Assembly: GCF_048323655.1 (NCBI RefSeq)
Contig: NZ_JBLUWW010000001.1
Location: forward strand, 1 to 64,000
Direction: 5' to 3'
DNA: 64,000 bases
Origin: Salinimicrobium soli
Lineage (GTDB): Bacteria > Bacteroidota > Bacteroidia > Flavobacteriales > Flavobacteriaceae
Shown here in pieces: positions 46,251-54,546 of the stretch; the stretch's first letter is position 1, and each line of letters opens with the position of its first letter. The notes under the pieces were generated by a model. The model saw nothing but the letters and a program-made list of their open reading frames with translations. It had not been told where the DNA came from and ran no database searches. A program made the translations under genes and the position numbers.

Positions 46251-48115
46251 GAAGGATTTTACTCTACATAATAATTATTACCTCAGGACTCATATTTGTA
46301 GCCCGGCTGTTTTATCTGCAGATCCTGGACGATTCCTTCGTTGGCCTTTCGGAAAACAACGCCATTAAAGTAGTATATGATTATCCGCAGCGGGGCTTTA
46401 TTTTCGACAGGAACGGAAAATTGCTCGTGAGTAACCAGCCTTCTTATGACGTGATGGTGATCCCCCGAAACCTGAAGCCTTTTGACACTACTGAGTTCTG
46501 CAAGATCCTGAATCTTACTCCGGAACAGTTGGTGACCAGGCTTGATAAAGCTAAAATATATTCTCCCCGACTACCTTCAGTAGTGGTTCCCCAGCTTACA
46601 AAAAGTGAATATGCCTATCTGCAGGAAAAAATGCGGAAATACGAAGGCTTCTACATCCAGAAGCGATCACTAAGGGATTATTATACTGAACATGGAGCCA
46701 ATATACTTGGATACATCACAGAAGTGAACCAGCGTATAGTAAATGAGAATCCTTATTATATATCCGGAGACCTTATTGGCCGACAGGGAGTAGAAGGTTA
46801 TTATGAGGAACTGCTCCGCGGAGTGAAAGGTGTAAAGTACATCCAAAAAGACCGTTTTAACAGGGATATTGGCCCCTATAAGGATGGAATTTACGATACC
46901 CTTCCAAAAAAGGGAAAAGATCTTACTATCACAATAGACGCTGAGCTTCAAAAGTATGGAGAGATGCTAATGAAGAACAAGCGTGGTGGTATCATTGCCA
47001 TTGAGCCTGCTTCGGGTGAGATCCTCGCAATGGTAACTGCTCCAAATTACGATCCTGCACAATTGGTGGGAAGAAAAAGATCTGAAAACTTCACTAAACT
47101 TTGGCTTGATTCCATAAGCAGACCCTTATATGACCGCGCGCTATTGGCAGAATATCCTCCCGGATCTCCGTTTAAAACTATCAATGCTCTTATAGCATTA
47201 CAGGAAGGAGTGGTCACTACTCAGGACCGGTTCTCCTGCCAGCAGGGATATTACTACGGAAGAGGTAGAAAACTGGGATGCCATGCCCACCCCGGACCTT
47301 TGAGCATGATTCCGGGAATAGCACATTCTTGCAATGCTTATTTCGCAAATGTGTACCGCCGTATCGTCGAAAAGTATCCTACCCCTCAAGAAGGAGTCGA
47401 CACCTGGGCGAATCATTTGAAAAGCTTTGGTTTGGGAGGTTATTTAGGATCTGATCTTTCAACAGGAAGACCGGGTAAGATCCCTACCTCGGAGTACTAT
47501 GATAATATTTACAACTACCCAACTTACAAGTGGTTTTCAACTGCAACTATTTCGAATGCTATTGGGCAGGGAGAAGTTTTAATGACCCCAATTCAGTTGG
47601 CCAATATGACCGCGGCCATTGCAAATAAGGGATGGTACTATACGCCGCATATTTTAAAAGAAGTTGATGGCAATCCTATTAAAAAGCCGGAGTTCACTGA
47701 GAAAAAATATACCACCATTGAAGCCCGTCATTTTGAACCCGTTATTGAAGGGATGCACCAAGTGTACAAAAGCGGTACAGCTTCAGCACTCGGAGTGCCG
47801 GGAATTGAAATAGCCGGTAAAACGGGAACAGCCGAAAACTTTACCAAGATCGACGGAAAACGGGTACAGCTTACTGACCATTCTATCTTTATTGCCTTCG
47901 CCCCTGTTGATGATCCAAAAATCGCTTTGGCTGTGTTTGTTGAGAATGGATATTGGGGAGGTCGCTACGCCGGTAGGATCGCCGGACTGTTAATAGAAAA
48001 ATACCTGAAAGGAGAGATCACCCGTAAGGATATGGAAGACTGGATCATGACACACAGTTTGGAAGACGAATATGCCAAACCCTACAGTGGGCAACCTTTT
48101 AAAATCAATCAGTAA
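46247..48115 (+). CDS. mrdA: penicillin-binding protein 2
   Basis: 622 residues; the transpeptidase of the elongasome. One N-terminal helix (about 4-22), the PBP dimer domain ('YDYPQRGFIFDRNGKLLVSNQPSYDV', core RGFIFDRNG) and the transpeptidase: SxxK in 'YPPGSPFKTINALI', SCN in 'IAHSCNAYFANVY', KTGT in 'IAGKTGTAENF'. 2 bp before rodA. Confidence 0.95.
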   Translation: MRRILLYIIIITSGLIFVARLFYLQILDDSFVGLSENNAIKVVYDYPQRGFIFDRNGKLLVSNQPSYDVMVIPRNLKPFDTTEFCKILNLTPEQLVTRLDKAKIYSPRLPSVVVPQLTKSEYAYLQEKMRKYEGFYIQKRSLRDYYTEHGANILGYITEVNQRIVNENPYYISGDLIGRQGVEGYYEELLRGVKGVKYIQKDRFNRDIGPYKDGIYDTLPKKGKDLTITIDAELQKYGEMLMKNKRGGIIAIEPASGEILAMVTAPNYDPAQLVGRKRSENFTKLWLDSISRPLYDRALLAEYPPGSPFKTINALIALQEGVVTTQDRFSCQQGYYYGRGRKLGCHAHPGPLSMIPGIAHSCNAYFANVYRRIVEKYPTPQEGVDTWANHLKSFGLGGYLGSDLSTGRPGKIPTSEYYDNIYNYPTYKWFSTATISNAIGQGEVLMTPIQLANMTAAIANKGWYYTPHILKEVDGNPIKKPEFTEKKYTTIEARHFEPVIEGMHQVYKSGTASALGVPGIEIAGKTGTAENFTKIDGKRVQLTDHSIFIAFAPVDDPKIALAVFVENGYWGGRYAGRIAGLLIEKYLKGEITRKDMEDWIMTHSLEDEYAKPYSGQPFKINQ

Positions 48116-48117
48116 GA

Positions 48118-49368
48118 ATGTCCAAAACCATTTCGCAGTTCGACTGGCTGACCATTTTGATCTATTTTTTACTGGTTGCAATCGGGTGGGTAAATATCTA
48201 TTCTGCTTCATTAGATGACGCCTCCACCTCTTTTTTAGACCTTGACCAGATCTATGGCAAGCAGATGATGTTTATCCTGCTTAGTGTGTTTCTTATAGTC
48301 ATACTGCTATCTCTCGAAGCAAAATTCTATGAACGCTTCGCAAGTGTTATCTATATCTTTTCCCTGATTTCCATTCTCGGTCTCTTTTTCTTCGGAAAGA
48401 CCATCAATGGAGCCACTTCCTGGTATGCTATAGGAAGCTTTACCCTTCAGCCCGCCGAATTCGCTAAAGTTGCAACAGGATTGGCATTAGCCAAGTTTAT
48501 TGGGGATATACAAACAAATATCAGGAACCTGGGAGACCAGTTCAAAGCATTTATCATTATTGCTCTGCCTGCCCTTATTATACTTCCGCAACCAGATGCG
48601 GGAAGTGCCATGGTATATGCCGCTTTCTTTTTCCCACTATACCGGGAAGGGCTTTCAGGGGTGTATTTGATCGCCGGGGCCACGGGGGTACTGGTCTTTG
48701 TGCTCACCCTGGTATTCAGTCCCTGGTGGGTTTCCAGTGGCGCACTCATCGCTATCCTTCTCCTCTATTTTTTCAGAAAGAAGAAACGTCCCGGAGCTAT
48801 AGCCTACCTCAGTATTTTAATAATGGTGGTATCGCTTTCCTTCTCGGTAGATTACATTTTCCAAAATGTCTTCGAACAAAGGCACAGGGACCGTTTTAAT
48901 ATTGTTCTTGGAAAAGAAGTGGACAACCGCGGAATTGGATACAACACCAACCAAAGTGAGATCGCTATTGGCAGCGGAAGCTGGTTTGGAAAAGGTTGGA
49001 CCGAAGGCACCCAGACCAAAGGAAATTTCGTGCCGGAACAGCATACAGATTATATTTTTAGCACCGTGGGTGAAGAGTGGGGATTCGTGGGCAGCGCCGT
49101 AGTGATCTTGCTTTTCGTCTTTTTGATGTTGCGCATTCTTTACCTCGCCGAGCGCCAGAAATCGCAGTTTAATCGTGTCTACGGTTATAGTGTGGCAGGA
49201 ATTCTATTCGTCCATTTCTTTGTCAATATCGGGATGGTAATTGGTGTTCTACCAACTGTTGGTATCCCGTTACCATTCTTCAGCTATGGAGGCTCCGGAC
49301 TTTGGGGCTTCACCATTCTCCTATTTATCTTCATCAAACTGGATGCGGAACGTATGTCGTTCTGGTAA
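48118..49368 (+). CDS. rodA: RodA, SEDS peptidoglycan polymerase
   Basis: 416 residues with about ten membrane helices. SEDS signatures: 'WYAIGSFTLQPAEFAKVATG', 'LPQPDAGSAMVYAAFFF' with the catalytic Asp, 'FVPEQHTDYIFSTVGEEWGF' and 'FFSYGGSGLWGF'. It polymerises glycan strands with its partner PBP2. Last gene of the rod operon. Confidence 0.95.
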   Translation: MSKTISQFDWLTILIYFLLVAIGWVNIYSASLDDASTSFLDLDQIYGKQMMFILLSVFLIVILLSLEAKFYERFASVIYIFSLISILGLFFFGKTINGATSWYAIGSFTLQPAEFAKVATGLALAKFIGDIQTNIRNLGDQFKAFIIIALPALIILPQPDAGSAMVYAAFFFPLYREGLSGVYLIAGATGVLVFVLTLVFSPWWVSSGALIAILLLYFFRKKKRPGAIAYLSILIMVVSLSFSVDYIFQNVFEQRHRDRFNIVLGKEVDNRGIGYNTNQSEIAIGSGSWFGKGWTEGTQTKGNFVPEQHTDYIFSTVGEEWGFVGSAVVILLFVFLMLRILYLAERQKSQFNRVYGYSVAGILFVHFFVNIGMVIGVLPTVGIPLPFFSYGGSGLWGFTILLFIFIKLDAERMSFW

Positions 49369-49447
49369 GAATCAGGGTTCAATTATCAATAAACAATTAT
49401 CAGAGAGTTATCTTTCAGCTTTCTGAAGGGTTTCAAAAAAGGGAATA

Positions 49448-49485
49448 AAAAAACCTTCCGCTTCGCGAAAGGTTTTTTCTTTTTA
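49448..49485. terminator. bidirectional terminator (rodA / prc)
   Basis: AAAAAACCTT (49448-49457) pairs with AAGGTTTTTT (49469-49478), with a CG...CG extension near the loop. T-rich on both outgoing strands. Confidence 0.85.
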
Positions 49486-49498
49486 TCTGTATTTAAAC

Positions 49499-51652
49499 CT
49501 AGTTCTTGATCTGTGCGATCTCAGACTTTTTGATATTACTCATCTTCATATCCTCCAGCACATTCACAGCCTCTTCCATATAAAGGTCACTGCTAAGGCT
49601 TTCATGCCATCTCTCCCTCTTTTCAGCCAATATAGTATCTACTGTGAAAAGTTCCTTTTCATAAGGCAGGGATTCAAAGGTTAGGTTCGACTTGTATTCA
49701 GACAGTTTATTGAATTTCTCCGCCTGTTTTTCATTAGACTCCATTTCTGCACGATAGTCTTCAAAACTTAGTGGGAAAGTATGATTATTACGTTGGTCTC
49801 TTATCCATTCAGCATTCTCGCGAATAAGATTGATATATTCATTGTTTGCCATTCTCGCCTGGCTGTTGGCCAGTGCATCTTCGAAATCAATGTACCCGTC
49901 CCAAACCTGATAATTCGCTGCTTCGATTTGATCCCATGGTAATGGGTTCTTCTGATCTTTCTCACCTATGTCTATAAAGCTGTATCTGTCCGGAACTACC
50001 ACATCACTCTTAACTCCTTCCAACTGGGTAGAACCTCCGTTCACCCTGTAGAATTTTTGTGTCGTAAGCTTTAAAGCACCAAGATCTCCAAGGTCATTGT
50101 TACGCACCCAACGGTTAAGGTCCAGCACGTTTTGCACGGTTCCTTTTCCGTAGGTCTGCTTACTACCAATGATAACCGCTCTTTTATAATCCTGCATCGC
50201 GGCGGCCAGAATCTCTGAAGCCGAAGCTGACAATTCGTTCACAAGGATCACAAGTGGGCCATCCCACAAGATTGAAGGATCTGTATCTTTTAGAACTTCC
50301 TGCCCTTCCAGTTTGGATTTAACCTGTACAATTGGTCCTTCTTTAATGAATAGACCGGCAATATCAACTACTGTTTTAAGAGATCCACCTCCGTTATTAC
50401 GCAAGTCGATCACTAAACCATCCATACCTTCTTTTTTAAGACGGATTATCTCTTTTTTCACGTCAGAAGCTGCATTTCTTTCGGAATAATCTTCCATATC
50501 AAAATAGAACTTCGGAAGGTTGATCACTCCGTAAAGCCTGTCATTCTTTTCTACCATTGCAGCTTTAGCGTAGGTCTCTTCGATCTCAACCACATCACGG
50601 GTGATCACCACGTCCTCTATAGTCCCATCAACCTTTCTAAGGGTAAGGGTAACTTTAGTTCCTTTTGGGCCTTTTATAAGGTTCACCGCATCGTCCAGGC
50701 GCATGCCTACCACGCTCACGGCTTCTTTCTCATCTTCTTGTTTCACGCGAATGATCTCATCTCCCACTTCTACCTCTTCGCCTCTCCAGGCAGGTCCGCC
50801 GGAAATGATCTCCACTATCTTCACATTATCATTCTTCTTTTGAAGACGGGCACCAATACCTTCAAGCTTACCGCTCATGGCCATATCAAAACGATCTTTA
50901 TCCTGAGGGGCAAAATAATAGGTGTGCGGATCAAATTCTTCTACAATAGCATTAACATAGATCGAGAACCAGTCTTTACGTTCAAGATCATCACTAAAGT
51001 CGAAGTATTCTTCCATGGAAGAAAGGGTAAGTTCCCGTGCTTCGGCTTCCAGTTCTTTATCAGATTTGGCTTCGTAGTCCGGATCGTTCTCCAGCTCCAT
51101 TTTCTGTTCCTGTTTCTTGTCGTAGAAATTGGCAATGGTCGTAAACTTCAGTTGCTTTCTCCATCGCTCTTTCATTTCTTCTTTACTGGCAGCATAATTC
51201 TGGTTATCATAATCGGTATCCAGAACCTCCTTTTGGTTAAAGTCAAATGGCTGTGCCAGGATCTCCTGGTACATATCTTTCGTTTCCGCCATCCTTTTTA
51301 CCAGTCTTTCATGAGTCAGATCAAAAAAGCTGATCTCCTTGTTCTTGATTTGATCATCGATCTGATCTTGATATTTCTGGAATTCTTTAATATCACTGGC
51401 ATAGAAATACCTTTTTAGCGGGTCAAGCGCCTCGAGGTAATCCTTATATACTTCTCTTGAAAAAGAGTCATTAAGGTCTTTTGCATCGTAATGACCATTC
51501 TTAAGAACATACGAGATCAATTCGATCAGGGTTTTGTCTTTATTGGGGTCATTGAATGTCTTCGTCGTGAAACTGCAAGAAGCTGCGGCAAAGAGCAACA
51601 CCAGTACCAGTAATTTATAATTCCTTCTCATTATGCTACGTATTTTCATCAT
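49499..51652 (-). CDS. prc: carboxy-terminal processing (tail-specific) protease
   Basis: 717 residues; S41 family, periplasmic, trims or degrades proteins from their C-termini. Lipobox-like 'LLFAAASCSF' (Cys at about 26). An N-terminal helical region, a PDZ domain (about 250-345, 'GIGARLQKKNDNVKIVEIISG' region), the S41 core with the Ser-Lys pair in 'LVNELSASASEILAAAMQ' and 'IGSKQTYGKGTVQ', and a C-terminal DUF3340-like segment. The start could instead be the ATG at 51631 (MRRNYKLL), which gives a tidier signal peptide. Confidence 0.93.
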   Translation of the reverse strand: MMKIRSIMRRNYKLLVLVLLFAAASCSFTTKTFNDPNKDKTLIELISYVLKNGHYDAKDLNDSFSREVYKDYLEALDPLKRYFYASDIKEFQKYQDQIDDQIKNKEISFFDLTHERLVKRMAETKDMYQEILAQPFDFNQKEVLDTDYDNQNYAASKEEMKERWRKQLKFTTIANFYDKKQEQKMELENDPDYEAKSDKELEAEARELTLSSMEEYFDFSDDLERKDWFSIYVNAIVEEFDPHTYYFAPQDKDRFDMAMSGKLEGIGARLQKKNDNVKIVEIISGGPAWRGEEVEVGDEIIRVKQEDEKEAVSVVGMRLDDAVNLIKGPKGTKVTLTLRKVDGTIEDVVITRDVVEIEETYAKAAMVEKNDRLYGVINLPKFYFDMEDYSERNAASDVKKEIIRLKKEGMDGLVIDLRNNGGGSLKTVVDIAGLFIKEGPIVQVKSKLEGQEVLKDTDPSILWDGPLVILVNELSASASEILAAAMQDYKRAVIIGSKQTYGKGTVQNVLDLNRWVRNNDLGDLGALKLTTQKFYRVNGGSTQLEGVKSDVVVPDRYSFIDIGEKDQKNPLPWDQIEAANYQVWDGYIDFEDALANSQARMANNEYINLIRENAEWIRDQRNNHTFPLSFEDYRAEMESNEKQAEKFNKLSEYKSNLTFESLPYEKELFTVDTILAEKRERWHESLSSDLYMEEAVNVLEDMKMSNIKKSEIAQIKN

Positions 51653-51779
51653 TATTATTCACGTAATTACATTAAAAACTATGCCAACCTATGCACAGCC
51701 GCATCATATTTGTTAAAATACGAATATAATGCTTTCCTCAGGAAATTGGTTTAATTTAGCATCCATAAAATTTTCACAA

Positions 51780-52562
51780 ATGTCGCAGGAAAAGCCCCTT
51801 ATTTTAGTAACAAATGACGACGGAATAACGGCCCCCGGGATCAGGGCATTGATCGAGGTAATGAAGCAGATAGGAGAGGTAATCGTAGTGGCTCCCGATA
51901 GTCCGCAGAGCGGAATGGGGCATGCGATCACCATTAGTGATACTCTTTTTTGCGATCCGGTAACTGTTAAAGAAAGTTTTAAGCATAAAGAATATAGTTG
52001 CTCGGGTACTCCGGCAGATTGTGTAAAGATCGCCACCCAGGAGATCCTGCATAGAAAACCGGATCTTTGTGTGAGTGGTATCAATCACGGCTCGAATTCT
52101 TCCATCAATGTAATTTATTCGGGTACCATGAGTGCCGCAGTTGAAGCCGGAATTGAAGGTATTCCCGCCATTGGTTTTTCCCTGCTGGATTACTCACTGA
52201 CTGCCGACTTTGAACCAGCGAAGAAGTATGTGAAGAGAATCACCCGACAGGTACTAAAACACGGACTTCCAAAAGGAGTGGTGCTCAATGTAAACCTTCC
52301 TAAACTTCCGGAATCTAAAATAAAAGGAATCAAAGTTTGTAGACAGGCCAACGCACGCTGGGAAGAGGAATTCGACAAGCGCACGAATCCGCAGGGCCGG
52401 GATTACTACTGGTTGTCAGGAAAATTTGTCAATGAGGATGAGGGAGAAGACAGTGACGAATTTGCCCTTTCCCAGGGGTATGTTTCTGTAGTTCCCATTC
52501 AATTTGACCTTACCGCCCACAAATTTCTGAGAGACTTAAATACCTGGGATCTGAATGATTAA
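51780..52562 (+). CDS. surE: 5'/3'-nucleotidase SurE
   Basis: Removes phosphate from nucleoside monophosphates. 260 residues from the ATG at 51780. Metal site 'LVTNDDGITAPGI' (Asp-Asp), 'DSPQSGMGHAIT', 'SGTPADCVKIA' and 'CVSGINHGSNSS' (the Asn ligand). The longer frame from 51729 has no family similarity. The end overlaps the next gene by 8 bp. Confidence 0.94.
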   Translation: MSQEKPLILVTNDDGITAPGIRALIEVMKQIGEVIVVAPDSPQSGMGHAITISDTLFCDPVTVKESFKHKEYSCSGTPADCVKIATQEILHRKPDLCVSGINHGSNSSINVIYSGTMSAAVEAGIEGIPAIGFSLLDYSLTADFEPAKKYVKRITRQVLKHGLPKGVVLNVNLPKLPESKIKGIKVCRQANARWEEEFDKRTNPQGRDYYWLSGKFVNEDEGEDSDEFALSQGYVSVVPIQFDLTAHKFLRDLNTWDLND

Positions 52563-52842
52563 AAAAGAGATATTTATCGGCTTCCTCACCGGGATCATTT
52601 CCAATATTATCGGGATCATTGTGTATATATGGATCTTTTCTGATATTTCGCTTTATGACACCCTGGAAGAATCACTCATAAATGGCTTTTTAGGCACCCT
52701 AATCACAGCAGGCGCGATCCTGAACTTTTTACCCTTTTTTGTTTTCCTCAAAAAGCAGCAGATCTATCGAGCCCGCGGTGTTTTAATGGCTTCTATTTTA
52801 GCCGCACTTATTATAGGAATTCTAAAATTCGTAGTCATTTAG
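52555..52842 (+). CDS. small conserved membrane protein between surE and lpxB
   Basis: 95 residues with three predicted helices ('FLTGIISNIIGIIVYIWIF', 'GFLGTLITAGAILNFLPFFVF', 'ASILAALIIGILKFVVI'). Not recognised as a named family. It overlaps surE by 8 bp and precedes lpxB by 2 bp, so it is translated within the operon; the tight packing argues it is real. Confidence 0.8.
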   Translation: MIKKEIFIGFLTGIISNIIGIIVYIWIFSDISLYDTLEESLINGFLGTLITAGAILNFLPFFVFLKKQQIYRARGVLMASILAALIIGILKFVVI

Positions 52843-52844
52843 GC

Positions 52845-53969
52845 ATGAAGTACTATATAATAGCAGGAGAAGCATCTGGTGATCTGCACGCCTCAAACTT
52901 AATGAAGGCGCTTAAAAAAGTGGATCCAGATTATTCCTTCAGATTTTGGGGCGGCGATCTAATGCAACAGGAGGGCGGTAAACCGGTTAAACATTACCGT
53001 GACCTGGCATTTATGGGTTTTGCCGAGGTCATTATGAACCTCCCCACCATTCTTGGAAATCTCTCCTTTTGCAAAAAGGATATAGAAGAATTTGAGCCTG
53101 ATGTGATCATTTTTGTGGATTATCCCGGTTTCAATCTTCGAATTGCCAAATGGGCGCGAAAAAAGGGATACAAAACACATTTCTACATCTCTCCGCAAAT
53201 TTGGGCCTGGAAGGAAAACCGCATAAAAGACATCCGCCGGGATGTGGATGAGCTTTATGTCATTCTTCCGTTTGAAAAAGAATTTTACGAGGCAAAACAC
53301 AATTATCCGGTGAACTTTGTTGGTCATCCGTTGATCGATGCCATTTCTGACCTTCCGCCGGTAGATGTCCAAAAATTCAGGCAGGAATATGGTCTGGATG
53401 ATAGACCCGTGATCGCACTTTTGCCCGGGAGTAGAAAACAGGAGATCTCAAAGATGTTAGAGATCATGCTGAGTATCACCGAAGATTTTAAAGATTATCA
53501 ATTCGTTATCGCCGGTGCACCGAGTCAGGAAGAGGATTTCTACAACTCCTTCATCAAAAAGAAGAATGTTCACCTGGTGATGAACCGCACCTATGACCTG
53601 TTAGGAATTTCAAAGGCGGCCCTGGTAACCTCGGGAACAGCCACATTGGAAACAGCTTTGTTCAAAGTTCCTGAAGTTGTGTGCTACAAAGGTAATTTCA
53701 TCTCTTACCAGATCGCAAAAAGGATCATTGATCTTGATTTTATTTCCCTGGTAAATCTCATTATGGACCGGGAAGTGGTGAAGGAATTGATACAAAACGA
53801 TTTCAACAAAGAGAATCTAAAAAAGGAACTCCACAAGATCCTTGAGGAGGACCATCGAAAAAAGATATTTTCTGATTATTACGAACTGGAACAAAAATTA
53901 GGCGGTATGGGTGCCAGTGAAAAAACCGCGAGGCTTATTTATGAGAAGATCAGTTCTAATGAGGGTTAG
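52845..53969 (+). CDS. lpxB: lipid-A-disaccharide synthase
   Basis: Joins UDP-2,3-diacylglucosamine and lipid X to form the lipid A disaccharide; GT19, peripheral inner membrane. 374 residues. 'IAGEASGDLHASNLM' at the N-terminus, 'IFVDYPGFNLRIAKWA', 'YISPQIWAWKENRIK', 'FVGHPLIDAI', 'ALLPGSRKQEI' and 'TSGTATLETALFKVPEVVCYK' are the family blocks. Confidence 0.95.
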   Translation: MKYYIIAGEASGDLHASNLMKALKKVDPDYSFRFWGGDLMQQEGGKPVKHYRDLAFMGFAEVIMNLPTILGNLSFCKKDIEEFEPDVIIFVDYPGFNLRIAKWARKKGYKTHFYISPQIWAWKENRIKDIRRDVDELYVILPFEKEFYEAKHNYPVNFVGHPLIDAISDLPPVDVQKFRQEYGLDDRPVIALLPGSRKQEISKMLEIMLSITEDFKDYQFVIAGAPSQEEDFYNSFIKKKNVHLVMNRTYDLLGISKAALVTSGTATLETALFKVPEVVCYKGNFISYQIAKRIIDLDFISLVNLIMDREVVKELIQNDFNKENLKKELHKILEEDHRKKIFSDYYELEQKLGGMGASEKTARLIYEKISSNEG

Positions 53970-54519
53970 GTTATTCTTTATTTTGTTCCCTCTATTTCTT
54001 GCGTCCTGTGGTAGTCACCGGCAGGCGATCTCTTCGGTCCCCAATGAACCGGAAATTCAGAAGGAAGTTGTTACAGAAGAACCTGAATTCATACAGGAAG
54101 AAACTTATAATACTGAGGTTGAGAACTACGACGAAGATCGAGTTCCCCTCGTCCTAGAGCATGCCCTCGGATTTTTGGGAACCCGTTACCGGTATGGCGG
54201 CGCTTCTGCCGAAGGAATGGACTGTTCGGGTCTTGTTAACACCGCTTTTCTGAAGGAAAATATCGTGCTCCCGAGATCTTCCAGGGAAATGTCTTTGGTA
54301 GGAACCAGGCTGAATATTGAAGAACTGGTGCCGGGAGACCTGGTTTTCTTTGACACCGGCAAAAAAAGAAAAGTAGTGAACCACGTGGGCCTGGTCACTG
54401 AATTGGCTGACAACAGGATCTATTTTATTCACTCCACCACCTCTCGCGGAGTGATCATTTCCAGTCTTGATGAGGCTTACTGGAAGGAACATTTTATCAT
54501 GGCACGCCGCATAGAATAA
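53959..54519 (+). CDS. NlpC/P60 (C40) peptidoglycan hydrolase lipoprotein
   Basis: 186 residues from the ATG at 53959, inside the end of lpxB (11-bp overlap). Lipobox FPLFLASC (Cys at about 17). The C40 domain occupies about 70-186: catalytic Cys in 'EGMDCSGLVNTAF', His in 'KVVNHVGLVTEL' and a further His in 'IYFIHSTTSRGV'. It cleaves peptide cross-links or stem peptides in peptidoglycan. Confidence 0.92.
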   Translation: MRVRLFFILFPLFLASCGSHRQAISSVPNEPEIQKEVVTEEPEFIQEETYNTEVENYDEDRVPLVLEHALGFLGTRYRYGGASAEGMDCSGLVNTAFLKENIVLPRSSREMSLVGTRLNIEELVPGDLVFFDTGKKRKVVNHVGLVTELADNRIYFIHSTTSRGVIISSLDEAYWKEHFIMARRIE

Positions 54520-54546
54520 TTCATTATCTTGGTTAAGACCTTGATA